Of a stretch of DNA of 64,000 bases, positions 8,819 through 18,865 are shown one piece after another. Position numbers and translations under genes: made by a program. Each line of letters begins with the position of its first letter. Position 1 is the first letter of the stretch. The notes under the pieces are model-generated. The model saw only the letters and a list, made by a program, of their open reading frames with translations, was not told the DNA's origin and made no database searches. The stretch is from DATEPR01 sp963780635 (GTDB lineage: Bacteria > Actinomycetota > Actinomycetes > Mycobacteriales > Pseudonocardiaceae), in contig CAWACW010000014.1 in the NCBI GenBank assembly GCA_963780635.1, forward strand, positions 310,001 through 374,000, in the 5' to 3' direction.

Positions 8819-8886
8819 GAGTTGAGTGGCATGGAGTTCTCGAGTCGCGGTGGGCTCATGGCTAACGAGCCGGGACCCCCAACGCG

Positions 8887-10213
8887 TCAGCGATGCCCGG
8901 CGAGCGCATGCGTGCGGACGGGGACGCTCTCGAAGCCGCGCAGCACGAGCAGCGGCCGCCGGGCCGGCGATCCCGGCCAGCTCGAGCGCCGGGTACCGGC
9001 GGGTGAGCTCCTCGACCGCGATGCGGCCCTCGAGGCGGGCGAGCGCGCGCGCCGAGGCAGTGGTGGATCCCGAGCGAGAACGCCAGGTGCCGCGAGGCGT
9101 TCGGCCGGTCGATCCTGAGCGCGGTCCGGGCTCGTCGAACACGTCGGGATCACGGTTGGCGCCGCCGATGGCCACGATGACCGACGCGCCCTTCGCGATC
9201 ACCGTGCCGCCGATGTCCACGTCCTCGGTCGCGATCCGCGAGGTCATCTGGACCGGGCTGTCGTAGCGCAGCAGTTCCTCGACCGCCGCGGGGACCAGCG
9301 ACGGGTCCTCCGCCCAGGCGCCGCCACTGCTTCTGCCGGGCCTGCGCCGAGCAGGGCGACGGTGCCGTTCCCGATCAGGTTGACGGTCGTCTCGAAACCC
9401 GGCAACGAGCAGCAGCAGCGCCGTGCTGACGAGCTCGCCGGAACTCAGCCGGTCGCCCTCCTCCTCGACCGCCACGAGGGCGGACAGGAGGCTGTCGTCG
9501 GGATCGGCGCGGCGCTTGGCCACCAGGTCCCGCAGGTACGCGGTCAGGGCCAGCTCCGACGGCACGGGACCGGCTCTCGGCGGCCGGAGTGGTCTGCGGT
9601 TCGAGGGTGCGTGGCGACGTCGTGGCCCCAGGCCCGGAAGCTGGCCTGGTCCTCGCGCCGGGACGCCGAGCAGGTGGCAGATCACCGCGATCGGAAGCGG
9701 GAAAGCCAGCGCGTCGATGAGGTCGAAGCCCGCCGCGGCATCGGCCTGCGTCCAGCAGCCGGCCGGTGGGGTCGCGGATCCACGGCTCGAGGCCGGCTAT
9801 CGCCTTCGGCGTGAACGCGCCGGACACGAGCCGCCGGATGCGGGTGTGGTCGGGCGGGTCGATCGTGAGCAGGTCGGCGGCGGGAAGCTCGGCGCGAGGA
9901 TCGCCGTGCCGGGTAGGCGGGCGGCCGGTAACCGGGCTGGTGCACGGGCGAGGAGCTGAACCGCCGGTCCCGCAGGATGCTCCGATGCCGTGCCGTGGCT
10001 CGCCGTCACCCAGGTCCCGAGCGAGCTGCGGCCGAGGCCGCGCCGGCGAAGGTCGGCGTACAGCGGGTAGGGGTCGGCCTTGGCCGCGGGCCGCAGCCAC
10101 CGGGCAACGGGGTCGCCACGCCACTGGTAGTAGCGCAGCGCCGCGGGCTCCACGACGCGGCGCATCACCTGCTCCGGAGGCTCATATCCGCCCTCCCCTG
10201 CCGAGCGCCGCAT
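8887..10213 (-). pseudogene. Cytochrome P450, multiply frameshifted
   Basis: Family blocks appear in order but in changing frames: PYPLYADLRRRG; TIDPPDHTRIRRLVSGAF; AYLRDLVAKRRADPDDSL; LLLLVAGF then ETTVNLIGNGT one frame over (I-helix); VEELLRYDSPVQMTSRIA with the E-x-x-R region displaced; the heme region after DRPNASRH in another frame; and the end GFESVPVRTHA. At least four single-base indels break it. The likely start is ATG 10213, divergent from the TetR gene. Either the gene is dead or this stretch was sequenced badly; the adjacent TetR gene has the same problem. Confidence 0.75.
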
Positions 10214-10234
10214 CTGGGCCTCGCGGCCAGTTAA

Positions 10235-10249
10235 TATACCAACGGTATC
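10235..10249. promoter_or_regulatory. Palindromic operator between P450 and TetR genes
   Basis: ATACC-AAC-GGTAT is a perfect palindrome (10236-10248) in the short divergent intergenic region. TetR regulators commonly bind such dyads to repress themselves and the divergent gene, so this is the probable site for the neighbouring regulator. Confidence 0.55.
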
Positions 10250-10296
10250 TAGAGTCCAATGGGATATCAAGGGTCTCGTGTGGCAGCATTGGCTCG

Positions 10297-10881
10297 ATGG
10301 CCAGGATGACGAGGGAGACCTCGAAGGCGAGGACGCGGGAGCGGGTGCTCGGCGAGGCCCAGCGGCTCTTCCGGGAGCGTGGCTACGCCGCGACCTCGCT
10401 GGAGCAGATCGCCGAGGCGGCCGACGTGACCAAAGGCGCCATCTACGGGCACTTCGCCAGCAAGGAAGACCTGCTGATCAGCGCGATCGAAGATAGCGCC
10501 GATGCCGGTCTGGGGCGCGCGACTGAACGACCAGTCCCTGCCGCTGCGGGAGCGGCTGGCGGAGTTCGGCCGCGCCATGGCCAAGGACAAGGCGTTCCAG
10601 GACAAGGCCGGGCTGGCGGTGAGCCTCGAGTTCGTCGCGGCGCTGCTGCGCAGCCCGGACGCGCTGCGGCGCTTCAGCGCCGTCCGGGCGGCGGCTGGCG
10701 GGACTGGCCGAGGACGACGCCGAGCAGCCGCGCCTGGGATCACGCCCGTCGAAGCCTGGGCCATCGGCCACGCCTTGCTCTCGGCCTGCAGATCTACCAG
10801 AACATCGCGCCGGACATCCTCACGCCCGCGGTGTTCGAGCGCGCCTACGAACTGCTCGCCGGCCTGTATCCCGAGGACTGA
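10297..10881 (+). pseudogene. TetR-family regulator, frameshifted
   Basis: ATG 10297 opens MARMTRETSKARTRERVL and a clean TetR DNA-binding domain (LFRERGYAATSLEQIAEAAD, VTKGAIYGHFASKEDLL). The frame then shifts near 10500 (LNDQSLPLRERLAEFGRAM, SLEFVAALLRSPDALRRF), again near 10690-10735 (GITPVEAWAIGHALL), and again near 10785 (GLQIYQNIAPDILTPAVFE, ending LYPED). The three indels would abolish ligand-domain function. Divergent from the equally broken P450 gene, which it probably controlled. Confidence 0.8.
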
Positions 10882-10896
10882 GCTGCCCGCCGGTGC

Positions 10897-11160
10897 TCAG
10901 CCGAACCAGTGGGCGAGTGCGGATTCGAGTGGTTGCTCGTCGACGTCGGCCCAGGCGATGTAGCCGTCCGGGCGGATCAGGACGGCGCGGATGTCTTCCT
11001 CGGTCTCGCCGTGACGTCGGTCGGCCCAGGCGTCGATCGAGCGTGGGGTGTGGCCGGTACGCACCGTCACGTGGGTATACGCCAGGTCGTCGTGCGTGAT
11101 GTGAACAGCCCTCACTTTGTGGGTCTGGTCCTTCGAACCGGGTCGGGCGCGCAAGCCGCA
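10897..11160 (-). pseudogene. FAD monooxygenase tail fused to a Hint-domain scrap
   Basis: The last 50 codons (VLIRPDGYIAWADV, ALAHWFG, stop at 10897) look like the C-terminus of an aromatic-ring FAD hydroxylase. Upstream in the same frame is ARPGSKDQTHKVRAVHITHDD with AYTHVTVRTG, nearly the same as part of the Hint domain at 20480-20580. It is thus a recombination junction between two unrelated dead genes. Confidence 0.55.
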
Positions 11161-11475
11161 CTGTCCGCCGAAGTCACCCACGTCCATCCGGACGGCGTGG
11201 CAGGTGCGGGTCGCATCCGGGCTCGGGTCGAGCATGCGTTGGCGCAGATGAAAGTCCCGGAACATCCTGCGCAACTGACGACGAAGAGGCAGGGTGCCTG
11301 GTACGCCACCAGAGGCACCGGCGCAGACGCGCAATCTCCGCCATGATGTACTGATCTACCAGCACGCGCCGCCGGGCTGGCCACCATCTCCGCACCTCCC
11401 AACCCCTTCACACCATTACGGACAGCCTTTAGCGACCGTCCGTTCGTAACGACACGAACGATGCCGCGCGCTACC
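11161..11475. other. No recognisable gene
   Basis: Only short frames without domain similarity; probably further debris upstream of the monooxygenase/Hint scrap. Confidence 0.4.
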
Positions 11476-11913
11476 TCAGCCGTCACCACCGAGGCCAAGT
11501 GCTGGCAGCATGTCGCCGAGGCCAAGCCGCTTCACATCCACTACGACGTGGAAGATGAAGGACAACAATCCGGCCGACGTATCTGACCATCGCCCTGGCG
11601 CGCTCCATAGGTGAGCAGTGAAGATCGATCCAACACGCCAGCCGTCTCCTGTCTTGCGAATCTGTACAGCGCCAACTTCCTCGAATGACACGGAGGAGAA
11701 CGCGAAGTTCCCACCAGGCTCAGCTCTGGCGGTCATCCATTGAGCGAGCGCACGTGCAAGCTCGAGGATCGGAAACGCGCACTCCTCATAGATCAAAATG
11801 TCGCCATCACGGATCTGCAAGTCCGCCTCAACGTTCACCAGCAAGTCTGGCACCGTGTTGCTGTTCAGATCGCTCACGTTGATCGCGCCGTAGGTTATCT
11901 CCACCAACCTCAT
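11476..11913 (-). CDS. Orphan immunity-type protein (uncharacterised)
   Basis: 145 aa, start MRLVEITYGAINVSDLNS. No named family recognised. The size, acidic strand-rich N-terminus and position beside RHS/Hint toxin debris suggest a cytoplasmic immunity protein from a polymorphic toxin cassette whose toxin has been lost. No strong ribosome site is visible. The codon usage is less GC-rich than in the flanking housekeeping-like genes, as in the other immunity genes of this zone. Confidence 0.5.
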   Translation of the reverse strand: MRLVEITYGAINVSDLNSNTVPDLLVNVEADLQIRDGDILIYEECAFPILELARALAQWMTARAEPGGNFAFSSVSFEEVGAVQIRKTGDGWRVGSIFTAHLWSAPGRWSDTSAGLLSFIFHVVVDVKRLGLGDMLPALGLGGDG

Positions 11914-12253
11914 CCAATGTTAATAAGGAAATGCATTGATTACGCGCCCGTCGTTTGAGACCTTCGACCGAATCCCAATTTGCCAACGAGTCCCCACCGA
12001 TCTTCCTAGTTTTTCGGTCGACGTCATCTGGCGAAGTCTGGACCGGCCAATGCGACAAGCGTGTGTCCGCTGAGCGCTGTGCCGGCGCAGACTCGCTACT
12101 ACACAGGGCGAAATGGCCAGTTCAGAGAGCTCACAACCTCCAGGCCGGGTGTCGCTGAGATCGCCTGGAGCGGTGACACATCGGGGCAGGTTCAGACGGT
12201 CGTAGCATGTGATCTTGGTGTTCGGTGGGGAAGGATTCCCTGTCGTGCGTCGG
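11914..12253. repeat. Repeat copy R1 (about 12040-12190) in a gene-free stretch
   Basis: About 12040-12190 is clearly similar to 18935-19075 (R2) and 22305-22445 (R3): shared pieces include GCGCTGTGCCGGCGCAGA, GGCCAGTTCAG, CAGGCCGGGTGTC and GGTGACACATCGGG. This copy ends before the tRNA-like part seen in R2 and R3 and is followed by the IS30 remnant, which may have replaced it. Confidence 0.65.
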
Positions 12254-13110
12254 ATGCTGACTAGGTTGACCGGGAAGAAATCTCCCGCGGCCTGGCAGAG
12301 TCGTTGCAGTACAAAGAGATCGCAGCCCAGATCGGCCGTGATCCGTCGGTCGTGTCCCGTGAAGTCGCTCGCCATGGCGGACCGGACAACTACCGTGCGA
12401 CCCTCGCCGGTGTCGAGGCGACCCGGTCACGCTCCCGTCCCAAGCGCCTGGCGGTCGACCGCCATCCAGGCCTATCGGCCCTGGTCACACGGTTACTGCG
12501 TACTGGCTGGTCACCGGCGTCGATCGCGGGCTCAGTAGCCCGACACAGGCCGTTGGGGGACGCTGTGGCAGTGAGCCACGAAGCCATCTACCAGTGGGTC
12601 TACGCCCACCCTGTCGCCACGCTGCGCCGGGAGTTGATCGCCCTGCGCACCGGTCGTACCCGCCGCAGCGGTCCCCGTCCGGCGCCGGCTCCCCGCATTC
12701 GGGAGCCCCGCTACCTCGATGAGCGACCCACCCAAGTCGCGGGGCGGGCGGTGGCCGGGCACTGGGAAGGGGACCTCGTGATCGGCAAGGCCGGCAAGAC
12801 CGCGGTGGCCACCCTGGTGGAACGCACCAGCCGATTCCTCATCCTGGTGCCCCTGACCGGACGGGACTCGCTGACCGTCACCCACGCGATCATCGCTGCG
12901 GTGGGTGGCCTGCCCGCCTCGATCACCCGGTCCCTGACGTGGGACTGTGGATCGGAAATGGCTCTGCACAAGGACGTGACGGCTACCGGACTGCCGGTGT
13001 ACTTCGCGCATCCACACTCGCCGTGGGAGTGGGGCAGCAACGAGAACCTCAACCGGATCGTGCGGGAGTACCTACCCAAGGGCGTCACGATCACCACTCC
13101 TGCGGTAGAT
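12254..13110 (+). mobile_element. IS30-family transposase, 5' frameshift and 3' truncation
   Basis: MLTR then, one frame over, VDREEISRGLAESLQYKEIA: one base is missing near 12262. Helix-turn-helix (EIAAQIGRDPSVVSREVARH) and DDE core follow: HWEGDLVIGKAGK (first D), LTWDCGSEM (second D) and EWGSNENLNRIVREYLPKG (E). The normal last 40 or so residues are replaced at about 13100 by an ISAs1-like sequence in opposite orientation. A dead element; no terminal repeats identified. Confidence 0.85.
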
Positions 13111-13342
13111 CAGCGGCCCGGTCTGCGGTCTCCCGGAAGTTACGGGCACCGGCCAACACCGCGAACACCATTACTGCCAGCACCGCGCCGATCCGGTACC
13201 GGATTCCTCGGGGATCACGCGGATCGGTAATCCCGTCGAGCATGTCCACCAGTTTGCGTACTGCGGCCACGCCAGGATCCGGTGATTGATCGGCGTGAAC
13301 GGTGGGCGTCAGACACGGTGAGACGGCATGGGACACTGGCAC
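13098..13342 (-). mobile_element. ISAs1-type transposase, N-terminal fragment
   Basis: RKLVDMLDGITDPRDPRGIR, YRIGAVLAVMVFAVLAGARN, FRETADRAADLPQ match the N-terminus of ISAs1 (H-repeat-associated) transposases. It breaks off at the junction with the IS30 remnant. Just beyond its start, GGTGGCCTC and GAGGCCACC form a wide inverted pair (about 13343-13410), possibly an element end. Confidence 0.7.
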
Positions 13343-13606
13343 TGGTGGCCTCTGGTCTCTGCGATATGCATGGTGTAGGAACCCGCATTATCCCAGGCAG
13401 GAGGCCACCACCTATGCCCGGTGTCGCGCCAGGAGCAAGTCCTTGACGGACCTCACACCAAGATCACAGACCTTGACGTTCCCCTGGCTCTACACCTGTA
13501 TTACCAACCCACGACAACCTCCGTTCGCCGCCATCGACCGCCCGAACGACTCGCGCCCATGAGCGCGGCAGGAGATCTCGCCTACTCCCGTAGACTTCGT
13601 CAAGCA

Positions 13607-13921
13607 TCACGAATTACCACCAAGAAGTCCTGCGAATTCTTCTAGGAAAACGATCTTATCCAGGCAGGGCCGTTGTGCTGCGTGTTCCATGATCACGACT
13701 TCTGAATAGCACTCAGCGGTCCGTTGCGCCTGTCCGCTCAGGCGGTTCAATGCCGCCGCGTAGAACGGACTCCCAATGAGTGTGTCCGAGTCGGCGGCGA
13801 GCTCGAACTTCAACTCCATGGCACCTTGGACCATCGCTTGCGACTCGACAAGACTCCCGAACTCGACTAGCTCCGAGATCAGACCGGGGTTCCATCCAAG
13901 GAAGATGACATGCTCGGCATG
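13607..13921 (-). pseudogene. Fragment of unknown protein
   Basis: An open frame reads HVIFLGWNPGLISELVEFGS, AMVQGAMELKFELAADSD, IGSPFYAAALNRLSGQAQ, CYSEVVIMEHAAQ, LLGGNS and stop. It has no start before an upstream TAG, except an internal ATG at 13834 (75 aa). Family not recognised. It looks like the tail of a larger protein. Confidence 0.35.
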
Positions 13922-14016
13922 AGGTATCTACGATCCGGACGATACGTGCGGTGTCCAGCTTCGCACACAGCCAACAGCGTGGATACCTTTTAGTCTGGAA
14001 CGTATCACACGATGCG

Positions 14017-14323
14017 TCACTGATCAGCCTCGTCGCGCGTTGCCGCCCTTCTTGACCGCGAAGCTATGAGACCTCTTCCTCGCTCATTGATTATGTCCAC
14101 ATCAACAATAGGCTCCATATGAGGGCCGAAGAACTCGAGAATCGTGCGTGCCTCAACAAAAGAAATCTTGAGCTCTTCTTGAAAAATCCTAAGAAGTCAG
14201 ATAGGACGAAGATGATCGAACTCCTGGGACGTATACTCGATGATCTCCATGAAGGATGCCCCTCCGTCGACCAGACTTCGGAGCGAATCCGCCCGGCCAG
14301 ACACAATAACCTCCTACCCTGTC
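14017..14323 (-). pseudogene. Immunity-type protein with internal stop
   Basis: Reads SGRADSLRSLVDGGASFMEI, IEYTSQEFDHLRPI, TGA, then LLRIFQEELKISFVEARTIL, EFFGPHMEPIVDVDIINERG and a final stop. Similar small proteins that I recall from Streptomyces RHS loci continue through this point, so the in-frame TGA is probably a nonsense mutation. Placed directly after a Hint-leader scrap, as an immunity gene would be. Confidence 0.45.
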
Positions 14324-14339
14324 GGCCGCGAGAACCTGG

Positions 14340-14500
14340 TGGTACGTCGTTGTCAACGTGGCCGTAGCCGCCCGCGCTGAGGTCGCCAGCATCGTCACCG
14401 CCTCGGCAACGCCCGCGATCAAGGCGACAGCCACTCGACCCGACGATGGCGCCGACAACGCCTTTTTGTAGCACCTGTTCGCTGCTACTACCGTTACAGT
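14340..14500 (-). pseudogene. Hint/toxin scrap
   Basis: VAVALIAGVAEAVTMLATSA, RAATATLTTTYHQVLAAD repeats the segment VAVAAAAVTMLASPAQAATA/TVTTTFHHPF of the RHS-Hint gene at 16970-17060. It is a partial duplicate of toxin-gene sequence lying upstream of a broken immunity gene. Confidence 0.55.
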
Positions 14501-14560
14501 CAATAACTGCCGTCCAACACCGCAATGGCCAGTGCGAATCTCCAGTAGGCGGCTACACAG

Positions 14561-15067
14561 TCACGGCCAATTATGAGAAACCTCGACTATACGAGCACGA
14601 ATTTCGGCAATTGCGCCAACGTCCGAAATTCCAACAGCCACATCACGGCAGCCCATAAAACGACCCGCAGGTCGGTCGCCAAATACCAGTCTGACAATGT
14701 CGCCAACGCGGTCGAATCCAAGTCGCTCTTCACACTCGACGATGTCAGCCTCGGGTCCAACTGCGAGCGGCGATGACTCCCACTCGGAGGTGTCCATGGC
14801 GGGGGTAGTTGATTCGCCTGACAGCGAAATTTCTAACCAGCTCTCGTCGAGTGGAACCGGCGGGAGGTCGATCACGGTAACTTGGAGGAGGGATCCATTC
14901 TCTCGTGAAATTTTCAACTCTACAAAGCCGCCCGTGGACCCGGTTATCGAAAGATGAAGCTGCAATCCAGGCGGCCTGGTCTCCCAGGTCACCGTGCATG
15001 GAATCCACTGATCAGACTCGGCATAGGCCCCAGCACATGGCACCCCACCGATCACATTGGGTATCAA
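14561..15067 (-). CDS. Orphan immunity-type protein (uncharacterised)
   Basis: 168 aa. The start is TTG 15067, supported by AAGGAG five bases upstream; no ATG fits. It begins MIPNVIGGVPCAGAYAESDQ, is acidic, has mostly beta-strand-like segments (LQLHLSITGSTGGFVELKIS) and ends AEIRARIVEVSHNWP. No family recognised. Toxin-gene debris lies on both sides (14340-14500 and 15075-15262), so it most likely neutralised a displaced RHS C-terminal toxin. Confidence 0.55.
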   Translation of the reverse strand: MIPNVIGGVPCAGAYAESDQWIPCTVTWETRPPGLQLHLSITGSTGGFVELKISRENGSLLQVTVIDLPPVPLDESWLEISLSGESTTPAMDTSEWESSPLAVGPEADIVECEERLGFDRVGDIVRLVFGDRPAGRFMGCRDVAVGISDVGAIAEIRARIVEVSHNWP

Positions 15068-15074
15068 CCCGACT

Positions 15075-15262
15075 CCTTACCCCGTGAATCGCGCATGCTC
15101 GGTGCCGCCGTGTCCTCATCCCCCGCCTTCGGCTGCGCCGGGGCACCCTCACCCTCATCAGCGAACGACCCGCTCGCCTCACCCGCGACCGCACCAAACG
15201 CCGCCCCACCACTGGCCGCCTCCGCCAGACCACCGAACGAACGATGGTTTCACCATCGCACT
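15075..15262 (-). pseudogene. RHS linker scrap
   Basis: FGGLAEAASGGAAFGAVAGE, ASGSFADEGEGAPAQPKAGD, EDTAAPSMRDS corresponds almost residue for residue to the linker before the Hint domain at 17285-17440 (FGGLAGAASGGAAFGAVAGA). Only this piece remains, so it is a duplicated toxin fragment. Confidence 0.65.
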
Positions 15263-15313
15263 CGACTCCGCCGACAAGCAGCAGCTGCATGACGTGACCA
15301 AAGTGCGGCCGCC

Positions 15314-15685
15314 CTACCAGGAACCACTCACATAATCGATAATGGCCACCATGACACGTAAGCTTACCTCAATATCGAATGGCATCACATATGCATCACC
15401 GTCTGGCCTAATGCGAATTTCACATACTAGATCTCCCGAGGAAACCTCTCGACACTCCACGAACGAGTCTTCTTCATGAATACTCTCAACGCGAAACAGT
15501 CGATAGTCCGTCTCGCCAATTCTCATGACAGTCACGGTGCAAGGAACCCTTCGAACGTTAGTCCACCCCCGCGCATGCTCCAACGCGCACCCCAGCCATC
15601 TGGATGCCACAGGTCGCGAATCACTCCACCATAGTGGGCCGATGCGGAACTGACCGAGTCTGTAGTTCCAGGGTTCGTCCGCCAG
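15314..15685 (-). pseudogene. Immunity-type protein, N-terminally truncated
   Basis: The conserved-looking frame reads ADEPWNYRLGQFRIGPLWWS, DSRPVASRWLGCALEHARGW, VESIHEEDSFVECREVSSGD and ends DYVSGSW. It opens directly after a TGA and has no normal start until GTG 15610, which would give only 98 aa and cut off the W-rich part. I read it as a truncated immunity gene; a functional 98-aa product is possible. Confidence 0.45.
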
Positions 15686-15911
15686 TCACGCCTCGCAGCC
15701 CACGAAGCGTGAAGAGTGGTATCCGGACGGCTTGGCCTTTTGCCCAGATATCAGCGCTACGATCGCCCCCAGCAGTCTGACCACGTCATTCGGGGTTGGG
15801 GTGATCCGCCGCCCTTCAGGCCTTCCTCTAGCCAGGAGACAAGCCTCTTGACGAGCGATGACCGACTCGCTCGCCGGAACCGTTGTACGTGACCGGTACC
15901 TCGTCTATATA

Positions 15912-16349
15912 TTACCCGACCACCGACGGACCCACACCCAAGATCATGTTCTCAATCGCCTCAGGCATTGCGGAGAAACTGGCCAGCGAGTCTGCCACGA
16001 GGTACACCGTCGCTGTCTCGTCTATGCCGAGAAAAAATCTGCCATGGTCAAATTCACCGACCGGCGAGAGACTCTTGCCGATCCGCTGACTCCACGCGAT
16101 GAATCTGTCGGACTCGCCGCGGCAGAGTGCCGGATCAAATTCGAACGGCTCGCGTGCACGGTTGACCCCTGGCCCACCGATCTCAATCACCAGACCACCG
16201 AACTCAGCCAGAAACCGATTCGCCGCCTCATGAACAGGGAATCCCTCTTCATCCATGAACGCAACCCAGTACGCCGTATCAATATTCCTATCGGGGCCCC
16301 AACCAGCGGCTCGTAGCACGAGATCAACATCCGGCACGAACGAAGCCAT
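15912..16349 (-). CDS. SUKH-3-type immunity protein
   Basis: 145 aa from ATG 16349 (MASFVPDVDLVLRAAGWGPD). The core WVAFMDEEGFPVHEAANRFL, AEFGGLVIEIGGPG, REPFEFDPALCRGESDRFIA and FFLGIDETATVYLVAD is characteristic of SUKH-3 (SMI1/KNR4 superfamily) immunity proteins, which bind and block nuclease or deaminase toxins inside the cell. The start lies 26 bases inside the end of the toxin frame, so the pair is translationally linked. The intact state of this gene beside a frameshifted toxin gene suggests orphan immunity is still maintained. Confidence 0.8.
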   Translation of the reverse strand: MASFVPDVDLVLRAAGWGPDRNIDTAYWVAFMDEEGFPVHEAANRFLAEFGGLVIEIGGPGVNRAREPFEFDPALCRGESDRFIAWSQRIGKSLSPVGEFDHGRFFLGIDETATVYLVADSLASFSAMPEAIENMILGVGPSVVG

Positions 16350-18853
16350 CAGGCCCCACCCGCCAGAAATTGAAGGGCGTAGGCATCGACAACTGGTGCG
16401 CAGCTCCCACAAGGACCGATAGGCAACCGTGCTTCGGATTGGCCATCGAGCCCCGGACAAGAACCGCCGCTGCATTCCAGCCGGTCGGGTCGTTACCGTC
16501 AGTCAACGCCTGCGACATGCAGACGGCCAGTCCACAGCTGCCGTGGCCCACCCCACGCTCCTCTTCGGGGATCCTGTCTAGGATTGACTGGATATCGGGA
16601 TGCAAAGACGGTGCTCCTCTCCTGACACTCCCACTCGAGTAGGTAATCGATCCATCAGCTGATTGTATGGCCTCCGCCACCGCCGGGCGCACATCACCAG
16701 GCCTGATCGATGAGGCCATGTCCGCCTGAGCGCGGGCGGCCGCCAATGCGCCGTTACCACAATTGTGGACCAGGACCGGGGCGTTCCCAGCTTCGACATA
16801 GTAGGTATGGAGCCCGTCGATCGTGAGGTCGTAGGTGGTCGCCGTGGCGTGGAACAGGCGCGTTGACGTGACCTGGGCTGTGGCGCCGTTGGTGGACTGC
16901 AGCTCGTCGCCGGGCTGGAGGTGGTCGGCGTCCACGAACGCGGACTGGGTGATGTCGTAGAACGGGTGGTGGAACGTCGTCGTCACCGTCGCCGTAGCCG
17001 CCTGCGCCGGGCTGGCCAGCATCGTCACCGCCGCAGCCGCCACCGCCACGCCCGCCGCTGCCTTGCCCACTCTCGGCGACCAGACGAGACTTGACCGTGA
17101 CCTGCACAAAGTCGTGGTCGGTCTTCGTCACGATCACCCGACCGACCGTGTGCGTCTCCGCCTTCGACGACCCCGGCACCGCATCGGCGATCCGGTCACC
17201 CACCTTGATCTGACTGATCGGCTTCGTCTTACCGTCCGCCAACAACACTGCCGTCGACCCAACGAAGCTGTGCGGCACCGTGCAACCCGGCGCCGCGGTG
17301 TCCTCATCCCCCGCCCTCGGCTGCGCCGGCGCAGCACCCTCACCCTCACCAGCCAACGACCCACTCGCCGCACCCGCGACCGCACCAAAAGCAGCCCCAC
17401 CGCTGGCAGCCCCCGCCAGACCACCGAACGAACAACCCGACCTCGTCTGCCCACACGACAACCCGTACGTGGCAGCCGACGTCCCCGCACCTATCGCCGC
17501 ACCACCGCCGCACCAGACAAACCCGCCACAGCAACCTCAGGCAACACACCATCGAACGCCTGACTGGCCAACCGACCCGCAACGCACCAACTCACCCAAA
17601 CCACCACCCAGCGCGCCCGTCGCAGCGCCCAGGCCGACCGCCTCGATCGCGCCCCCCACACTGCAGCCGTCATCAGACTGACCACAGTCCATGCCATAGG
17701 ACACCGCGTTCCCGACCGCACCAGCCAACGCGGCACACCCGATCGAGCCGATACCCCAGGTGAGAGCCTCGCAGCCCACGAAGGTGGCCGCGCCAGCCGC
17801 GAACGAGGGGATCGCCGACGCATGATGCTGCACGAACGTCGCCGTCGCCGTCGCAGCCTTCTTGGCCACATGCGCCACCGTCTTCACGGTCTTGACCACG
17901 GCCTTCGCCACCGCGTGGACCGCCTTCGTCGCCGCCTTCTTCACCGCGTGATACGCCGTCGAGACGACGTGGACCGCGGCTCTGGCCACTGTCCTGACCC
18001 GCGCGTACCACCCTGTGTACCGTGCGTTTCACCACCCGCACCGCAGCGCGATACACATCCGCCACCTTGTGCACCACCGTCTTCACCGCGTGCACGATCG
18101 GCTTGACAACCTTCTTCACCGCACGCACAACCGGCTTGATGATCCGCTTGTTCACAACGTGCGCCACAGGCTTCACCACATGCTTGGCGACCCAGTGAAA
18201 CGCACTGCAGAACCACCCGTGCCCACTCGGGTCAGTGCCGGTCATCGGATTGTCGTCGACATAGGCGAACGGATCGGCCTCCGCCGAATTCGGCACCGGA
18301 TTGTTGCTCGCCGTGTCGCGATTCATGAACTGCCGGTCGCAGGGTTGTACCAACCGGCGGCCATGTTCACCTTGCCCGTGGCCTGGTCGGTCCACCCCGA
18401 CTGGTAACCCAGCGAACCGGCCTGACTCGATGTCGCCGTCACATTGCCCAACGGGTCGTACGACGTGGACCCGGTCAGCGCCGCAGAACCGGCGCCGAAG
18501 TCGCCGACCACATCCCGGTGCTGGTCCACATAGGCCAGCACACCTGTGCCGGCCATCGTACCACCGCCTGCCGCCGCGACTCCGATCCCCACCAGGCCGT
18601 CGGCCGGGTCATAGCTGTAGGTGGAGTTCCCGTCGGACGCGACCGTGTTGGCCGTACCCGAGTACGAGAAGTTGATCGGCGATCCGCCGCCCTGAGCGCT
18701 GTCGCCGATCGTGCGGCCGAGGGCGTCGTACGTGTAGTTCTGCAAACTCTCGGTGATCATCTGGCCGAAGGCATCCGAGCTGAACGCCATCGACCCCGAG
18801 CTGGACACCTGCCCGGACATGGTGCCCCGCGCCGTGTAGCTGTAGGTGTTCAC
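16324..18853 (-). pseudogene. RHS-Hint polymorphic toxin with YwqJ-like deaminase end (frameshifted)
   Basis: Parts in order along the minus strand: RHS/YD repeats (YTYDALGRTIGD, TSYDPLGNVTATSSQAG, GYQSGWTDQATGKVNMAAGW), the core-boundary NRDTASNNP...YVDDNPMTGTDPSGHG, a basic helical linker (VVKPVAHVVNKRIIKPVVRA), a Gly/Ala linker, a Hint domain (VGDRIADAVPGSS ... LTIDGLHTYYVEAG and VLVHNC), and a C-terminal domain with GVGHGSCGLAVCMSQAL. The frame changes near 18330, 18000, 17540 and 17080. The RHS barrel N-terminus is absent beyond 18880. The toxin end resembles YwqJ-like deaminases but lacks the usual CAE glutamate (reads CGL) and the first Cys of the PCxxC motif (reads PKHGC). A SUKH-3 gene follows. 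Confidence 0.75.
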
Positions 18854-18865
18854 TGACCGCGGTGG

